Below are positions 11,998 to 26,000 of a stretch of DNA of 64,000 nucleotides, piece by piece. Made by a program: the position numbers and the translations under genes. Origin of the DNA: Bimastos eiseni (lineage: Eukaryota; Annelida; Clitellata; Crassiclitellata; Lumbricidae); assembly GCA_959347315.1 (NCBI GenBank), contig OY365814.1:32164387-32228386 (forward strand), given 5' to 3'. Below the pieces are notes generated by a model, which saw only the letters and a list, made by a program, of their open reading frames with translations, did not search any database and was not told where the DNA came from. Every line of letters starts with the position of its first letter. Position 1 is the first letter of the stretch.

Positions 11998-13115
11998 CTA
12001 ACTAACCGCACAAACTATAAGTCCGTTGCCAGCCGGGTCGGGTGTGTGGGAGATCCCTATAACACAAATAAAACAGTGTGAAAATCACAAAATTTCAGGA
12101 CAATTGTTGAAAGAACTGTTACAGTCTTAAAACACTCTCCAGTCCAAGAATGGTGATCACGTGGGAGGTAGGTGAATAGTGATTAGAATTATTCACACTA
12201 TATGGATACATTTGCTTACATGCAAAGTACACACAGAGGAGGCTTTTGTCCGGTGGAATTTTGTCCGGGGGGAGGGCTTTTATACGGGGAGGGGGCAAAT
12301 GTCCTACACTCGTATATGTGATCGTTGCGACCCATAATTAGTTATTGATTGCAAATAGCTGCTCGGACAGTGTGCCTGGACAAAGAGAGCCACGTAGTCA
12401 ATAGTTTCATAACTGCCCAGTGACTGAATCTACAAGCAATGACCTAGCTGCTAAACCTCTTGCTTTTGTAAAGGTCCAGTATGATTGGCATGTAGGAGAC
12501 CATACCCTCTGAAATTCTCTCCGTAGAAATCCAAAGCGTCCGTTGGCCTTTAATTGTTAACCTCTCCACCCATCCAACTTTTTATCCACCAACCAACATA
12601 CCACCCAAGATCCACCGACCCAAACACAACACAGACCGAATCACAATCCACGAGAAAGCCATGTAGCTTGCTCCTGAAAATTAATGAATATCCGCGATTA
12701 CTCCGCCGACCGATTCACTCACCAAATATGTTCTTCATCTCAAGGAAGCAGCTGACGAAATCGTCGAAGCCCACGTGACAATCCTTGTCACTATGTCTCA
12801 TGACGAGCGTTTTGAACATTGCGTTGTTCAAACGGAATCCTGAACAATGAACAGCGTTCACTTGAAATGACTCAATCACTTTTAATAAGGCATTGCGATT
12901 ACCTTACCTACCACAATAATTGTCACTATTATGATCATTATTATCATTCATTTTAATAATAATAATAGTAATAATAATAATAATAATAACAATAATAATA
13001 ATAATAATAATCCGACAGCGCACTTGCACGTACAACAGTCCTTCTGAGCTGTTCCACAATTCTGACATGCTGACTGATAGTTCTTTTATTGTCCATCCCG
13101 GTGGGATGTTTGATG

Positions 13116-13170
<55 letters not shown>

Positions 13171-16100
13171 TTATTATTATTATTATTATTACTATTTTTA
13201 TCTTTTTTTAATTACTATTATTATTATTATTATCATCATTATTATTAGTAGTAGTAGTAATAGTATCAGTAGTAGTATTATTAGTATTAGTATTAGCTTA
13301 TTATTATTATCTACTGTAGTATATTTATCTATTGTAGTATCTATCCTTCATCTGCTATCTACTCCATTCTACTGTAAAATAGTATAAATAGTCAGAGGTA
13401 GTAGGTATAAAAACACGCCTTAGAAGGGCAGTCAGCGTCTTCGTGAGTCAGTGGGTTAGATCTAGTTAGGAAGCCTAGCAGTCTCGTCAATTATTTGCGT
13501 AGCAGTCAATCGTCAGCCATTGACTCGGCGTAGTATTTGATCGTCAGTTATTAGTAGTTAGCCGTCAGATATTGACGTAGCGTCTCTTAAGTGATTGATG
13601 TAAAGACTGTTTTCGAATGGACGCTACAGAAGTACTGTTTTCTCTGGACATTAAAGATTATATTCGAACAGACGTTTTTTTGTGTTGTCAAGACGAGAGT
13701 ATGACAACCTTAAATGGTTAGTCTTCAGCCTACAACTGAAACCTTACCCAAGGTTTACTGAAACCTTGTTACCGTAACAAGGATTAGGCCTACCTCAAGC
13801 GGCCGGGGCTGATAGTGACCACGCTGGTACACATCGGCCAGACTTCGTTCTGTTACCGAAACAATGAATCCCATGCGAAAACACAAAGGAAACTTGTCGG
13901 TAAACCATTACAACTAGCTTCTTAAATAAGACACAAAGGTAGCAGCAGGGTGACCTCAAAACAATACAAAGACGAAAGGTAAATTCGATGTACCTAGGGT
14001 GTTGAGGGCGTTACGAAACTCATAGCTGTTGAAGTGCCCACTGCCATCGGCATCCATTTTTCTGAAAGTTCTCTGTAATGAGCAAATAAAACGAGTCAGA
14101 AGAGATGACCGTAATGTTAAACGCTAAGTTCCGAGAGGCATCTGTGGGATTAAAACAGTAGCCACTCCGTTTTCTTAGCCTGGGCGTATGATGTTAGATG
14201 GCCAGTCTCATAATCGCCGTCGTCTCTCACCAGCAATTGTGTAAGGTCAGTGTATTTATTGTAGCTAGGTTGGCTAGGGCGCAAGTAAAGCAAAAAGCTC
14301 GAATTAAATTTCTGCTCTGGCATGTAATTAAAACACAGATCTCGAGACTGACAGTCCAGCACGCTAACCACTAGACTATCGGCACCCATAGATAACGTTT
14401 CTATATAGACTAGAAAGAAAGGTGCAGAAAGATAAAGATTAAATAAACATAATTATGTAGTGACGACAAAAAACTAAGAAAAATATCTAACTGAGTTCAG
14501 CAGTCGGAGAGAGTTAATGAATGAGGCAGAAGCCGAGTTGCAGTAGTTAAGACGTTAAAAGATGATTTGTGACACTATATTTTCATCAATTTCACTCATA
14601 CTTAAATATTAATGTTTTTTTTATTAAGTAAACTTACTTCATTGTATCTTCGTATAAGCACATCTTGCTGCATGACAAATTGTGCTTTCACAAATGCGGT
14701 TTTTAAAAATAAGCTTAGGGGTCGTCCATAATGACGTCACGCAATTTTGACTGAATTTTGAGCCATCCCTCGCCACACGTCGTCATAAATATCACAACCC
14801 CTTAAATATGACGTCACAAAGCTCTGACCACCGAAATCCTAGATGTCCAGAATATGATATGCAAATTTATTTTATAGTTATTAAAAAATAATTTTAACTC
14901 TCACAATACTTGAAGCCATGTAGTAGAAAGAACAAAAAAGAAGAAAGTATGATTATTACATTTGTTATGCATTCCTTGTGCTTAAAGGCTCTGGCAGAAT
15001 CATTACATTTTTAAAGAAATTTTTTTAGTAACAACAACTTCAAACAATCCATGCTTTATGCCACTCCTTTCTCCCACGATGAAGCAAAATGCTCCTTCAC
15101 GGAATAAAAACTATCTAATCTACACTCAGTCCATCTCTTTGTTTGCGATTACAACCATTACTTCACGTTGGAGCGATTATCTGTGGCCTGTCGCTTTCTG
15201 GCGGTATAATTGATTTTCATGCTTGTGTGTTACAAAATGACTGCCTCACTTTAAAAACCACAAAATTGACACCGAATGTAAAGCAAACTATCCAAGAATT
15301 AGAAATGCAATAATCATAATTAGTGTTGTTAAATTGCTGTAACAATTACTGTCAGTCAGTTATGTGAAACTTGTTCAATTGAGTGAAAACTCTAATAGAG
15401 TTACGCATCTTGATGTTTGATGTTTGATGTGATTATGTGACGTCACATTTAGTCGACCAATTCCACTCGTCACACACCGTCACAAATGTGTGACCTCCCT
15501 ACCCTAGGCGCCTGACGTCATTAATGGACGGCCGCTTACCTTGCAGAGTTCCAAATCCTTCCAGAGCCCCTTGAATGCATCGAATCCAAGTTTTCCAGTC
15601 CATCCGACCTAAGAGAATGATTCGTCAAGGAACTAGCAATCAACGAGACTCGTGTTCATAGATTCTGTTTCTCACGACAAAATCTGTCGTCAGATACAGA
15701 AACGATTTCTTTACTTAATAGGCCTACCCCTAAAATCTCGCTAAGTGTAACCGTCAAACCGGTTCGACATCTCCATTCTGACAATATACTTCATTTAAAC
15801 ACTAACATAATTGGCATTACCTCGTTTGATCTCAAGACGTCCAGCACTGACTGGATGGATGGTCTTACTTTTTCAAGGCGCCACATAAATATTCAGTGAC
15901 TGTTGCAATAAAGTTTACGCAGTTTACAGTACGATTTGAAAAGGATACGTCTCGCATTGTCACCATGCTTCTCGCCGCCTCTTTGTTGAAGCCGTCGAAG
16001 GCGAAATCTGTATCGAAATTTGAAAGAGACACCAATGTTAGCCAAATGATTTCTTTTATTGACGTTAATCTGACATTACCAAGACTCAGTGTCAACCATT

Positions 16101-19100
16101 TCAAAATAGAACTCATCATCATGGGCCTTCCTGATCAAATCAAGAAAATCGATGAACTTAAAAAAACACTGTTTACATACTCTTCATTACTTCCCATCAC
16201 CTGTAATGCCTTGCCCGCAACCATGGCGTTACTTTTTAGTTTTCACCATAGCAAACTTTCTCTAACCACATTCCCATTCTTTCGTGTTCCTGCTTCATGC
16301 CCATTCCTGACATTCGTCGCACGCAGCCCATGCTCCAATTCAAAGCAACTGTAGCCGTTGTCCACTCACCGCTCGATTACTGAAATTCCCTTATAATCAG
16401 CCTTTGATCTACACAACTTAGGTGACTTCAACTTGTCCAAAACACACCAACCAGAGTTGTCACCAGAAAATTCGGAGATCATCACAACACTCCTAAACAA
16501 CCCACTCTACTTGAACATCCATCAATTTCAGTGTTTCTCGGTCTCCGATCACTTCGCATCTCAAGTTCTACAGACGAGCCATATCCAACGCTGCATCACG
16601 TCTCTGGAACGATTCACCTTGCAAAGGCCGCACTTCTTAGGTTCCTCCTCAATCATTGCCAATCGGCCATCATCATCTGAATCAGGCTCTTCTATCCCTC
16701 ACCATTCAAGAACTTTTATACAGATTCAGCAGATCGTCCCCCATCCAATTATCGACCTAAACAACAGCCCCATTAACATCAGCTACTAATATTTCTTTAT
16801 CTGGAGAAAAATTCAAATTTTGTCGAGGCTTTCGCGGATGATAAACTGGTGCCCCGCGCCTTATTTTCAAGTGACGCTTCACAAATTTGAATTTTACGAT
16901 TACGATTATGATTACAATAATACACTCTTATGCAGGTCATTAGTTGATATTAGAAGACCGACCTGTCTTGAAGGTGGAATTGAGGATATCCCGCAGTTCG
17001 AGGACGTCAATCTCACCGTCCTCACCGGCCAATTTCAAGAAAGTCTCATGTCCAATCATTTCGTTTTCCTTGTCCTTGGGATCTATATCCCCGAGAGCAT
17101 CCTTCTGGAACGACAGAAAAAAACCAAACTCAGCCTGACGTCAGCACATCTGAGCACACCCCTAATCTGGTGGGGCAAGGTTGGGCTCATGCACTTCCAT
17201 GCACAACTGTATGAATGCTTTTTAAGTAAGCATACATGTACATTTACATGCATGTGTGTACGTATGCAAACATATATGTATGAATATATGCCTGCGTATG
17301 TTGATGTATGTTGGCTCTAGAAGCATATGGTGTCTGCATGAACAGGTTGGTATGTATGTAAGTATGCATGCCTGCAAGTATGCCAGAATATTATATTCTG
17401 GCATAATGCCAGTGACGGGCATTTTTCCGATATTCTGTCTTTAAGCATGTATTCAGATGTGTTAATGTAATATGAAAATGTTTCCTGAGCCAAAAATGTT
17501 TGCATCTGCAAACTCAATCAAAGTTCAAAACTGAATCAGAGTTCAATTCGCAGAAGTTTTACCTTGATATCAACAGCGGTGGTGACTTCATCGAGTTCTC
17601 TACAGAGGAACACCAATACTATTAGACAAGAATTAAAGAGATTTTGAGTAAAAGCACCTTAGTTAAGGACAAATCTCCTATCCTCAGAATCCTGCTACAA
17701 TATCTTCTAAACACTAACCTTTAAGGACAGAGCAAAATTTCACCAGTTTCCGTGTGCCTAATTTATAATATGGGTTGGAATGTGGAGTCTAGCGTGCTGA
17801 TCTGCCAAAAGTAAGGTCGCGGATTCAAATCCCCGACAGGGAAGAAAAATAGTTCGAGATTTCTGTTCCACCTGCGCAACTCAATTTCGAAAATGACCTA
17901 CTACTATCCTTGCGGTTTCCATTGTTCAACTTCTTGATTAGTGTTCGTGACTTGAATATTATTCCTGACGGCACGTTTTCGTCTGCTGAACACACATGAA
18001 ACCTCTCTCGATCACGTTTCTATCATTTTCTATCTTTGAACAGTCGGAAGACCAATCCCCTCTTCCACGGTCTCCTCCTCCTCCTCCTCCTCCTCCTCCT
18101 TCTCCTCCTCCATGTTTACTTGCTCACCCGTTGATTACTATAAGTCACCAATTAATAAAGTTCTCTTTATGCCATATGATATCAATAGGCCGTCTGATTG
18201 CCCGCTTTCCTCGCTTCTCACATATTTCGATCTCCATGACTAAACAATAATTACAGGCGACCCCATCCGTCGTCCTCGTCCGAATTCCTCTAGTCGCCCA
18301 CTCCGTTCTTTAGACATGATCTCTTGGTACCTCGAACTTTGACTGCATTTTTTCAATGCCCAGCTGTTGGCCCTTTACATTGGAATGATACGCCCTCCAT
18401 GACCGTTTCTGACTTTACCCTTGATGCATTTCTATTTTAGTGCCGGGCTGTTTGTATTGAGAGGGCCTCTGATTAGGTTGCACTCGGAGAGGCGCTATTA
18501 ACTTCTGCAAATACAGTACAAACTGATTATGGATAAGAATACATTAGGATCGATCCGTTCCACGTACCCTGCTTGATCACTCTTTCGCTCACTGAAGACA
18601 CGCAGAATAAAATCGCCCTCCCCGTTTGGCTCAAATGTCGATGGTACGACTACGTAGTCACCAGGGGGTAGCTTGTGGCAGCACGAAACCTCGCGAAGGT
18701 CAGTGAATTCTTTGGGACGGGCAGCCACAGGTTGGTCGAAGAAACTCTTGTCATGGACACCACTCAGTGATTCAGATGCCTGGAAGCGTACGCCACCACC
18801 ACCATCACCACCATCACCACCATCACCACCATCACCACCATCACCACCACCATCACTGCCACCACCATGGTGGTGGTGGTGATCACCACCATCACCACCA
18901 TCACCACCATCACCACCATCACCACCACCATCACTGCCACCACCATGGTGGTGGTGGTGGTGGTGATCACCACCATCACCACCATCATCGCTGCCACCAC
19001 TGCCCCAACCACCGCCGCCGCCACCACCACCACATCCAGAAACCTGGAAGAGGATAATAAAAAAAGCGACACTCAACAAATATGAACATTTACATGTACA

Positions 19101-19302
19101 ATTGAGTCCACAGATAGCTAACGTAGTCTTAATCGCCATCAATATCCAAATCATTGCCATTAAAATATACACCATCGTGATCACCACCATTAGCGCCGCG
19201 GAAGACGTCGTCGTCGTCGTCGTCGTCATCGTCATCGTCATCGTCACCGTCATCATCATCGTCATCGTCATCGCAATCATCATAATCATCATCATCTTCT
19301 TC

Positions 19303-19344
<42 letters not shown>

Positions 19345-19850
19345 AGCAGCATCATCATCATCCAGTAGAGAAGGTGTCTCTGTCGCGCCTTAGTGCGACC
19401 CTTGCTCAAAGGCCCTCCCACTGCGCAAGAAGGTCCATTCGCGGTGCCTTATGAAGAAGTAACAGAAAAGATACATGTACAACTGTACAACTGTTATTCT
19501 GTTTTTCTGCACTTTCACTAGTATTCTCAACGAACAGATAAGTACGGAAATGTTCAAAAAAGTTCTGTTCAACGAAAAGAAAAGTGCTGAATTTGGGTTC
19601 ATTTCAACGAACACAGCTAATTACTGCGTTTAGCCATGTGCAGCCGAGCAACTGATCTAACTATGAGTAACGTCTTATTTAGACTAAATTTGTGCAAGTT
19701 GGACGTATTTACGCCATGCGTAGGACCGCCGAGAGAAATTCCGGGTCCCTGGGCGGAACAGTTAGGCCCACGAGCCTCTAAACTACGGGTACAACTGCAT
19801 GATATCAGAAATACATACATAGACTTAATTATATAGGTCTATATATAACT

Positions 19851-19885
<35 letters not shown>

Positions 19886-22800
19886 ACTATGATAAATTGA
19901 AAAGTGCTTTGACCTCTTTCTGCGTGAATTTCTTTAACAACTTTCGTGTTGAATGATTCGACAAAGTCATTTTAAGAATCTGCTGAAAAATAATCGGCCT
20001 GAAACCATTGTCAAGTTTCTTGAGATTGTTTGACTGTAGAAACATGCAGTATTAATAAAGCGACCCCTTCAAGGATCAGAATGGACAGTAGAATAACTCA
20101 AAAAAAAATGTCCGTTATTTTGGTCATAAATTTAGTCTGAAGACTTTTGATAGCAATTGTTCTTTCGCCCCAAAAAAACCTCTGCTCAAATTCTTTTGAG
20201 TATTTCGTTTCAGTACTTCACTTTTGCAGCAATTTCTCTATCCATTGCTTTAGACGAAAATGGGCACATTCACGGCGAAGAGATATGCAGGCCCCAACTC
20301 AAGGTAATATTTAGATGGCTGGAGTTTGAACTGATTGTAGTTCAGTGTTCGTAATATTACATTTCAGAAAGAATAAGTAAAAAATTATATAAAAATTGAG
20401 TATTTTAAATTTCATGAGTTGATTGTGGATCCAGCCCGGGCTACCCAAATATCGCGGGCCCGTGGGGAGTTGCCACTGCCCCCTCTCGGCGGGCCTGGCT
20501 GTGCGCAACGAATGGAATCATGTTAATCAGCTTATTTTGAGCTTTCACTTATTGCTTAATTTTAATAGCGTGAAAGAATGTGTGCATGCTGATATTGAAG
20601 GTTGTTTGTTTATACGTGCGAGCTGGACGCTGGCTGCTATTAACTGATGCGTGATGAATACCGCGAATCTATCACGCATTCGCCAGACGCTTACGGGCTA
20701 CGACGTTATTCGTCAGACATGGACTGGCTACGATGCCAAGGCTTGTGAATTTATGTATCTAGCCACCGACCGAAATTATAATTTTACATCGACGAGGAGG
20801 CGCAACTCAGCCCTTGGCGCCTTTTAGCAATTGCTCCACTTTGCTCCATGGCGCTACGGCATTGTCATCATCATCATTATCATGATTTCCTTTCTATTAT
20901 CTCATGCACCATCATCAGCAACATTATCACTTTCATCAGTCTCTTGCCTATGTCTCTTAGACATTTCTGCCTCATTCGACACCATAAATCATTCCATTCT
21001 TATCAAACGCCTTTCCTCTGCACTTGGAATCTCCAATATTGCTCTATCCTGGATCAAGTCATATATTTATTCACGCTCTTTCGCTGTCATTGCCTCTGAT
21101 CAGTCATCTAGTCCTCACAGCCTCAGCTGCGGTGTTCCTCAAGGTTCTATGCTTAGTCCTCCGTTGTTCATTCTGAAAACATCCCTATCCAGCAAAATTA
21201 TTTCCTAGTCTTTCGCCTAGATCATCACCTCTGAGCTGATGATACACTACTGCTCTTATCTTTCTATCCTATCCAGGTCATACTCCTGCGTCACCACATG
21301 ACTATACACTCATCACCGACTAACACCGTAGCACCATGCTGTCTCCTCGGCTTGATCCCTTTTCGACCTGTCATCGGAAAGAAAGGAGAGGATTGGCTAT
21401 TGCCGACTTGATTTGGTATATCGCCGGTGAATAAGCTGGTCTCCCTGACGTGGCATTTGTGGAAGCTGAGAAATTTTTGAAAATTTACTTTGCATTACAT
21501 TCACATTTACATGAGCAGCAGTGCATTATCGTCATCATGTTCGTGATGCTCGAGGGACCGCTATAACATTGTCTTTATGAACATTACTGCAATCGATATC
21601 AACTTCATCATCAATATCGGCAGCAGCAGCTACAACAGCAGCAGAATTTTCGTAATCATCTCCATAAACATCCTCCTCAGCATCATCACCAAAATATAGT
21701 CATCTTTCGAATGACCATCACCAACGAGAACACCGTTATTGTTATTAGCAGCAGTAACGTAATCATAATAATCGCAACCATCTTCGTCATCATCATCTTC
21801 GTCATCATGCTTCGTCATCATCGTCATTGGACTTGCCTTTGTAGACTGCGTATCCGATGTTGAGGAGACCCTTTCCCTCCTTGAGCATCTGTCGTCTTTG
21901 TTTCTGCATCAGTCCAATAATAATGGATCCATTGCCATTTTCATCATCACTGTCTGCTTCCGTAATCTTCACGTGGTACTGAGGGTTCATCCAGAAAGTA
22001 TCTACACAAGACAAAGAGAAATGTATGTGATGTAATGAAACGTAGGAAAATTTACTTTATTGCGAACAAATATAACCTGTTGTAATTTGGAGTGACTCAG
22101 CGTGACTACATTCAATAAAATATAATCGAAATCTCGATCAGATGTGCAATGATTGAATTGATTTGGTATGCCGTGTTCAAGGACTAGACACCTAGGTCCT
22201 GGGTAAATCTAGCTAAGCATACATGGCAAATTCAAACAATGGGCGAATGGCCAATTCTAACAAACAAGGCTGACAAATTCTAACAGTGGAATCATAGCCA
22301 ATTCTAACCGTTGCTTACCTTTGTAATTTCTGTTTCCTCCGGCATTGACCCTGCGGTGCCAGGAGCCGTGTAGGAGGCAGCCCTCCAACTTGCATGCGCC
22401 CTTATGCGTCCCGCACTCGGTAATGCTTTCAGGACCAAGAAAACAGATCTCCAGACGGTCGAAGGTCGACACGAAGTCCATGAAGGACATCCTAGAAATC
22501 GCGATAATCATCAAGATTACTATGCGTTCAACTTTGAAGCCGACTCCCACACTGTTACTTGTAAAGCGTTATTACAAAACTGATAGACCTACTTGCAAGC
22601 TGTTACAAAGACGCAAACAATACTACAACTCGTGAACAACACCACTACATCGCAGAACGAAGATAATAAACTCACTATTCTTCTTCCAATTGGAAATAAA
22701 TAACCTTTAACACTTAACAAGCCAGCTGATTAATTTTACAGTAAATTCTCAAACATAAAAAATAAATTAATAAATAATTACTTCGATGCCTACATTTTGC

Positions 22801-23008
22801 TGCAATTCTTAAACTGAAATCTGAATTTTGCTAAAAAAGTGCATACTGCACGATAATAAGTCTTAATCATTTTAATTTGAATTAAATGAGTAATTTACAT
22901 ATTCAAAAGTTAGCAAAGACATTCAATTACATTTCTCAAGCATTAAACACTTCTTCAAGTGAAACTGCGAATTGGAAACTCAAGTTGAAATTAAAATGAC
23001 TTAAGATC

Positions 23009-23083
<75 letters not shown>

Positions 23084-26000
23084 ATCCTTGCCTTGATGTT
23101 TAGGAACGTTAAAATTATCTTGCAAGTCAACAACTTAACTCATCAGGGCATAAGTTACCTATTCAAATAACTCAGATCATATTATTCATATTCATTAGTC
23201 ACAAAATTAATTGTCACATTCTGCAAATAAGAAAATGAATCAGCAAACGACGATTTCGAGTGCTAGGCCTACTTGTCAGAGGTTACGGTAATAGAGTAGG
23301 TCCTGTGTTAGTGTCTGAAAACATCAGAGCTGTGCCCTTTTAGAAAACTATCTCCAACGACGACCTGCCGTATTAAAACTTTAACAGAACTGGTGTGCAT
23401 TTAAGAACGAAAATACCTTAATCAAGAGTTCCTAAAAAAATTCATGATGCTGTCAGATGCTGACAAATTTGCTCCCAAGAAATTAGTTCTCTTCGAGAAG
23501 ATGACAACCACTCCTTTAAAAAAAGTACGCGGATTTTGATGCATCCTACAATGGATATGTTATGCAACCTAGAAACGCCACGCAATTCAAGTTAGGTTTA
23601 AACTAAACTAAATGCCATTTCCACTTAAGCGGAGTCAATACCATGCGCCCTTGACCTTATTCGAAACTTTCATTGCCTCAACTCGCATTTCGCCAAATTT
23701 AATTCATTGTCCGAAATGTCACTTCGATATTAGAAACTTAGTTAGGCCCATCTGGTTATTTCAGTGAAGAACTGACGCAGTGACACGGCACAATTTCGAT
23801 TACACCAGGAATCTTATGTCACAAAAGTATTGATGCAGGGTGCAAGTTTTGTGGGCTTGGGAAGACGACTCTTCGTTGGAACCTGTTATTCGCATTGCAA
23901 TGCATTTCTCGTTCACAAGCTCTTCAGGGACAGAGGGTAAATTTCGTTCGTACAGGTCGTGTAACATGCACTACCCATTAACTAGCACCTCACCCAACCC
24001 AAGTCATACCCCGGCAATAGCAGCACCAAACAGAACACACAAACTTAGTGATTAGCCCGATATGTACCTGATCTGAAACCACCCGGAAATCCCAGTTCGA
24101 CTTACCAGAACTCTCCGTCATGATCATAGGTGAGTCCAATCTTTTGCTTCTCCTCGGTCGACACCTTCTGCCACTCCTTCGATCTGAACAGAACAGAAGC
24201 GGAAAAGATAACATATCAAAGCAATCGGAGACACAGAGACACTTAATAGAATAGCATTCGCTTGACCTAGACTATATATATCTTCTTCGGTATATACTGG
24301 ACGCCAGTTCTCTTTTCCTGCCACCACATCTCTTTACTGACTGCATAATGATTAAATTCATCGGCTATTTTATTCAGAAACATTGAAACCCCAACCTCTG
24401 GGCCATGTCACCATTTACACAAGATGGAACTTCAATATTACTACCGAACACATAATTTTGTCACAAAACATGTGTATGAACCAATCTTGTACACACGGTC
24501 ATCTCGGGATTTACATAGCGACTCTCGAAGCATGTAACCATTGAAGACAAATAAGGATCTTTACCCATCACTCCAAGCGCCCTTCCACTCGTTGCTGTCA
24601 CCCCATGGGTTACGAACGCGAACCATTTGAATTTTTTCTGATGTCTCAATTTGAATCTAAGAAAAAAAATATTTTGCAATTCCCAGGAAGACATGATCCG
24701 TACGTTCCATAACTTAAACATGACCTACAAATTTATAATATCCGTATTAATGATATCGTATCTGAGAATATATATTGCGCCTCTTACCGCACTTGCTATT
24801 CCGAAACGCTCTCTGCGTGACAGCCACGAGGAAAATAGAAAGTCATCAGGCAACGAAAGGAAGTCGATGGGAACCGATTAAAAGTTCACAACGGTTTGTG
24901 GAGTGGGTCGTTCCACACAGAAAAGTCCACTATGATAAATGCACTGTGTTGAGTCATAGCAGGCCTTGAATATGGAATTTAGAGATCAAGTCGATCCGAG
25001 ACCGGTAAGGGCGAGAGAAGACCGCAGACAAACGTTGCGCCATAAAGTCGCGAAGATATTATGGATCTAGACCCAGTGGAGTTCGTACTACTAATACCTG
25101 TACCTTGTATCGGATAAGAGAGCAATGGGAAGCCAGTGTAGAACATCAGTCATGCAGATAGAACTGTGGAAGTATCGAGGGAGATGAACAATGAACCCGG
25201 CTGCGGAGTTCGTGACCTACAGATTAGCGTGTCTTTGGAAGTCCAGCATATAGTTAACTGCAGTAGTCAATGCGATAGTAGATAATGGGTGCAAAGATTA
25301 AAGCAAAGAGAAAGAAGGACACAGATGATTCGATTCCTGTAATAGCTCGTCATCATTCGTTCATGCTATGTGTGTAATCGTGCTGCGATTTTTCAGTGGG
25401 AAATTATACGAATACTAATATTATTAGATTTTTTGATGGTTCTCAAGCGATGACAACATAAACTGTCAAATGCAAGAGAGTTAGCATCAGAGGGTTACAA
25501 GGTGAACAAGTGTGCCACTCAAGTCACGGACACTAGAAACATAGAAAGATAAGATTCGAAACAGGTAAGAGCAAAAGCAACAAGATAATTCAAGAACGCA
25601 TGATCGGCCATATCAAGGTCCGAGGAAGCGTCCGAAAGAGCCAGGACAATTGCCAAGAATGACAAATATGGCTGAGTAGATATCAGTCCGAAGAGACAAG
25701 AGGGCAGTTCCGTGGAATTTCGACCTCTGCAACTAGAAATCCAGAATGGCTACGGGCAGAAACCCAGACTGCCTAATTAAGTACCGGTATTATTATCATT
25801 TTAGCACGAGGTTAGAAATAATCTCCAAAGAGTGAAAGTGATTTGAAAACTCATCTACGGCGATTATTTGTTACGCGAGATAGAAATGCTATCTCGAGGA
25901 TTTGAATATTACGCATTAATTTGTTAATAACATGCATTTATTCTATTGCCAAGAATTCTACGACATTGTGTTGCACATAATTACATTTTATTGCATAATT

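Noticed and set aside
18498..19421. 307-residue minus-strand frame as a single protein
   Set aside because: Its N-terminal half translates ATC/GTC microsatellites and an intron; only 18568-18779, and perhaps the GGD repeat to 19043, is plausible coding sequence.
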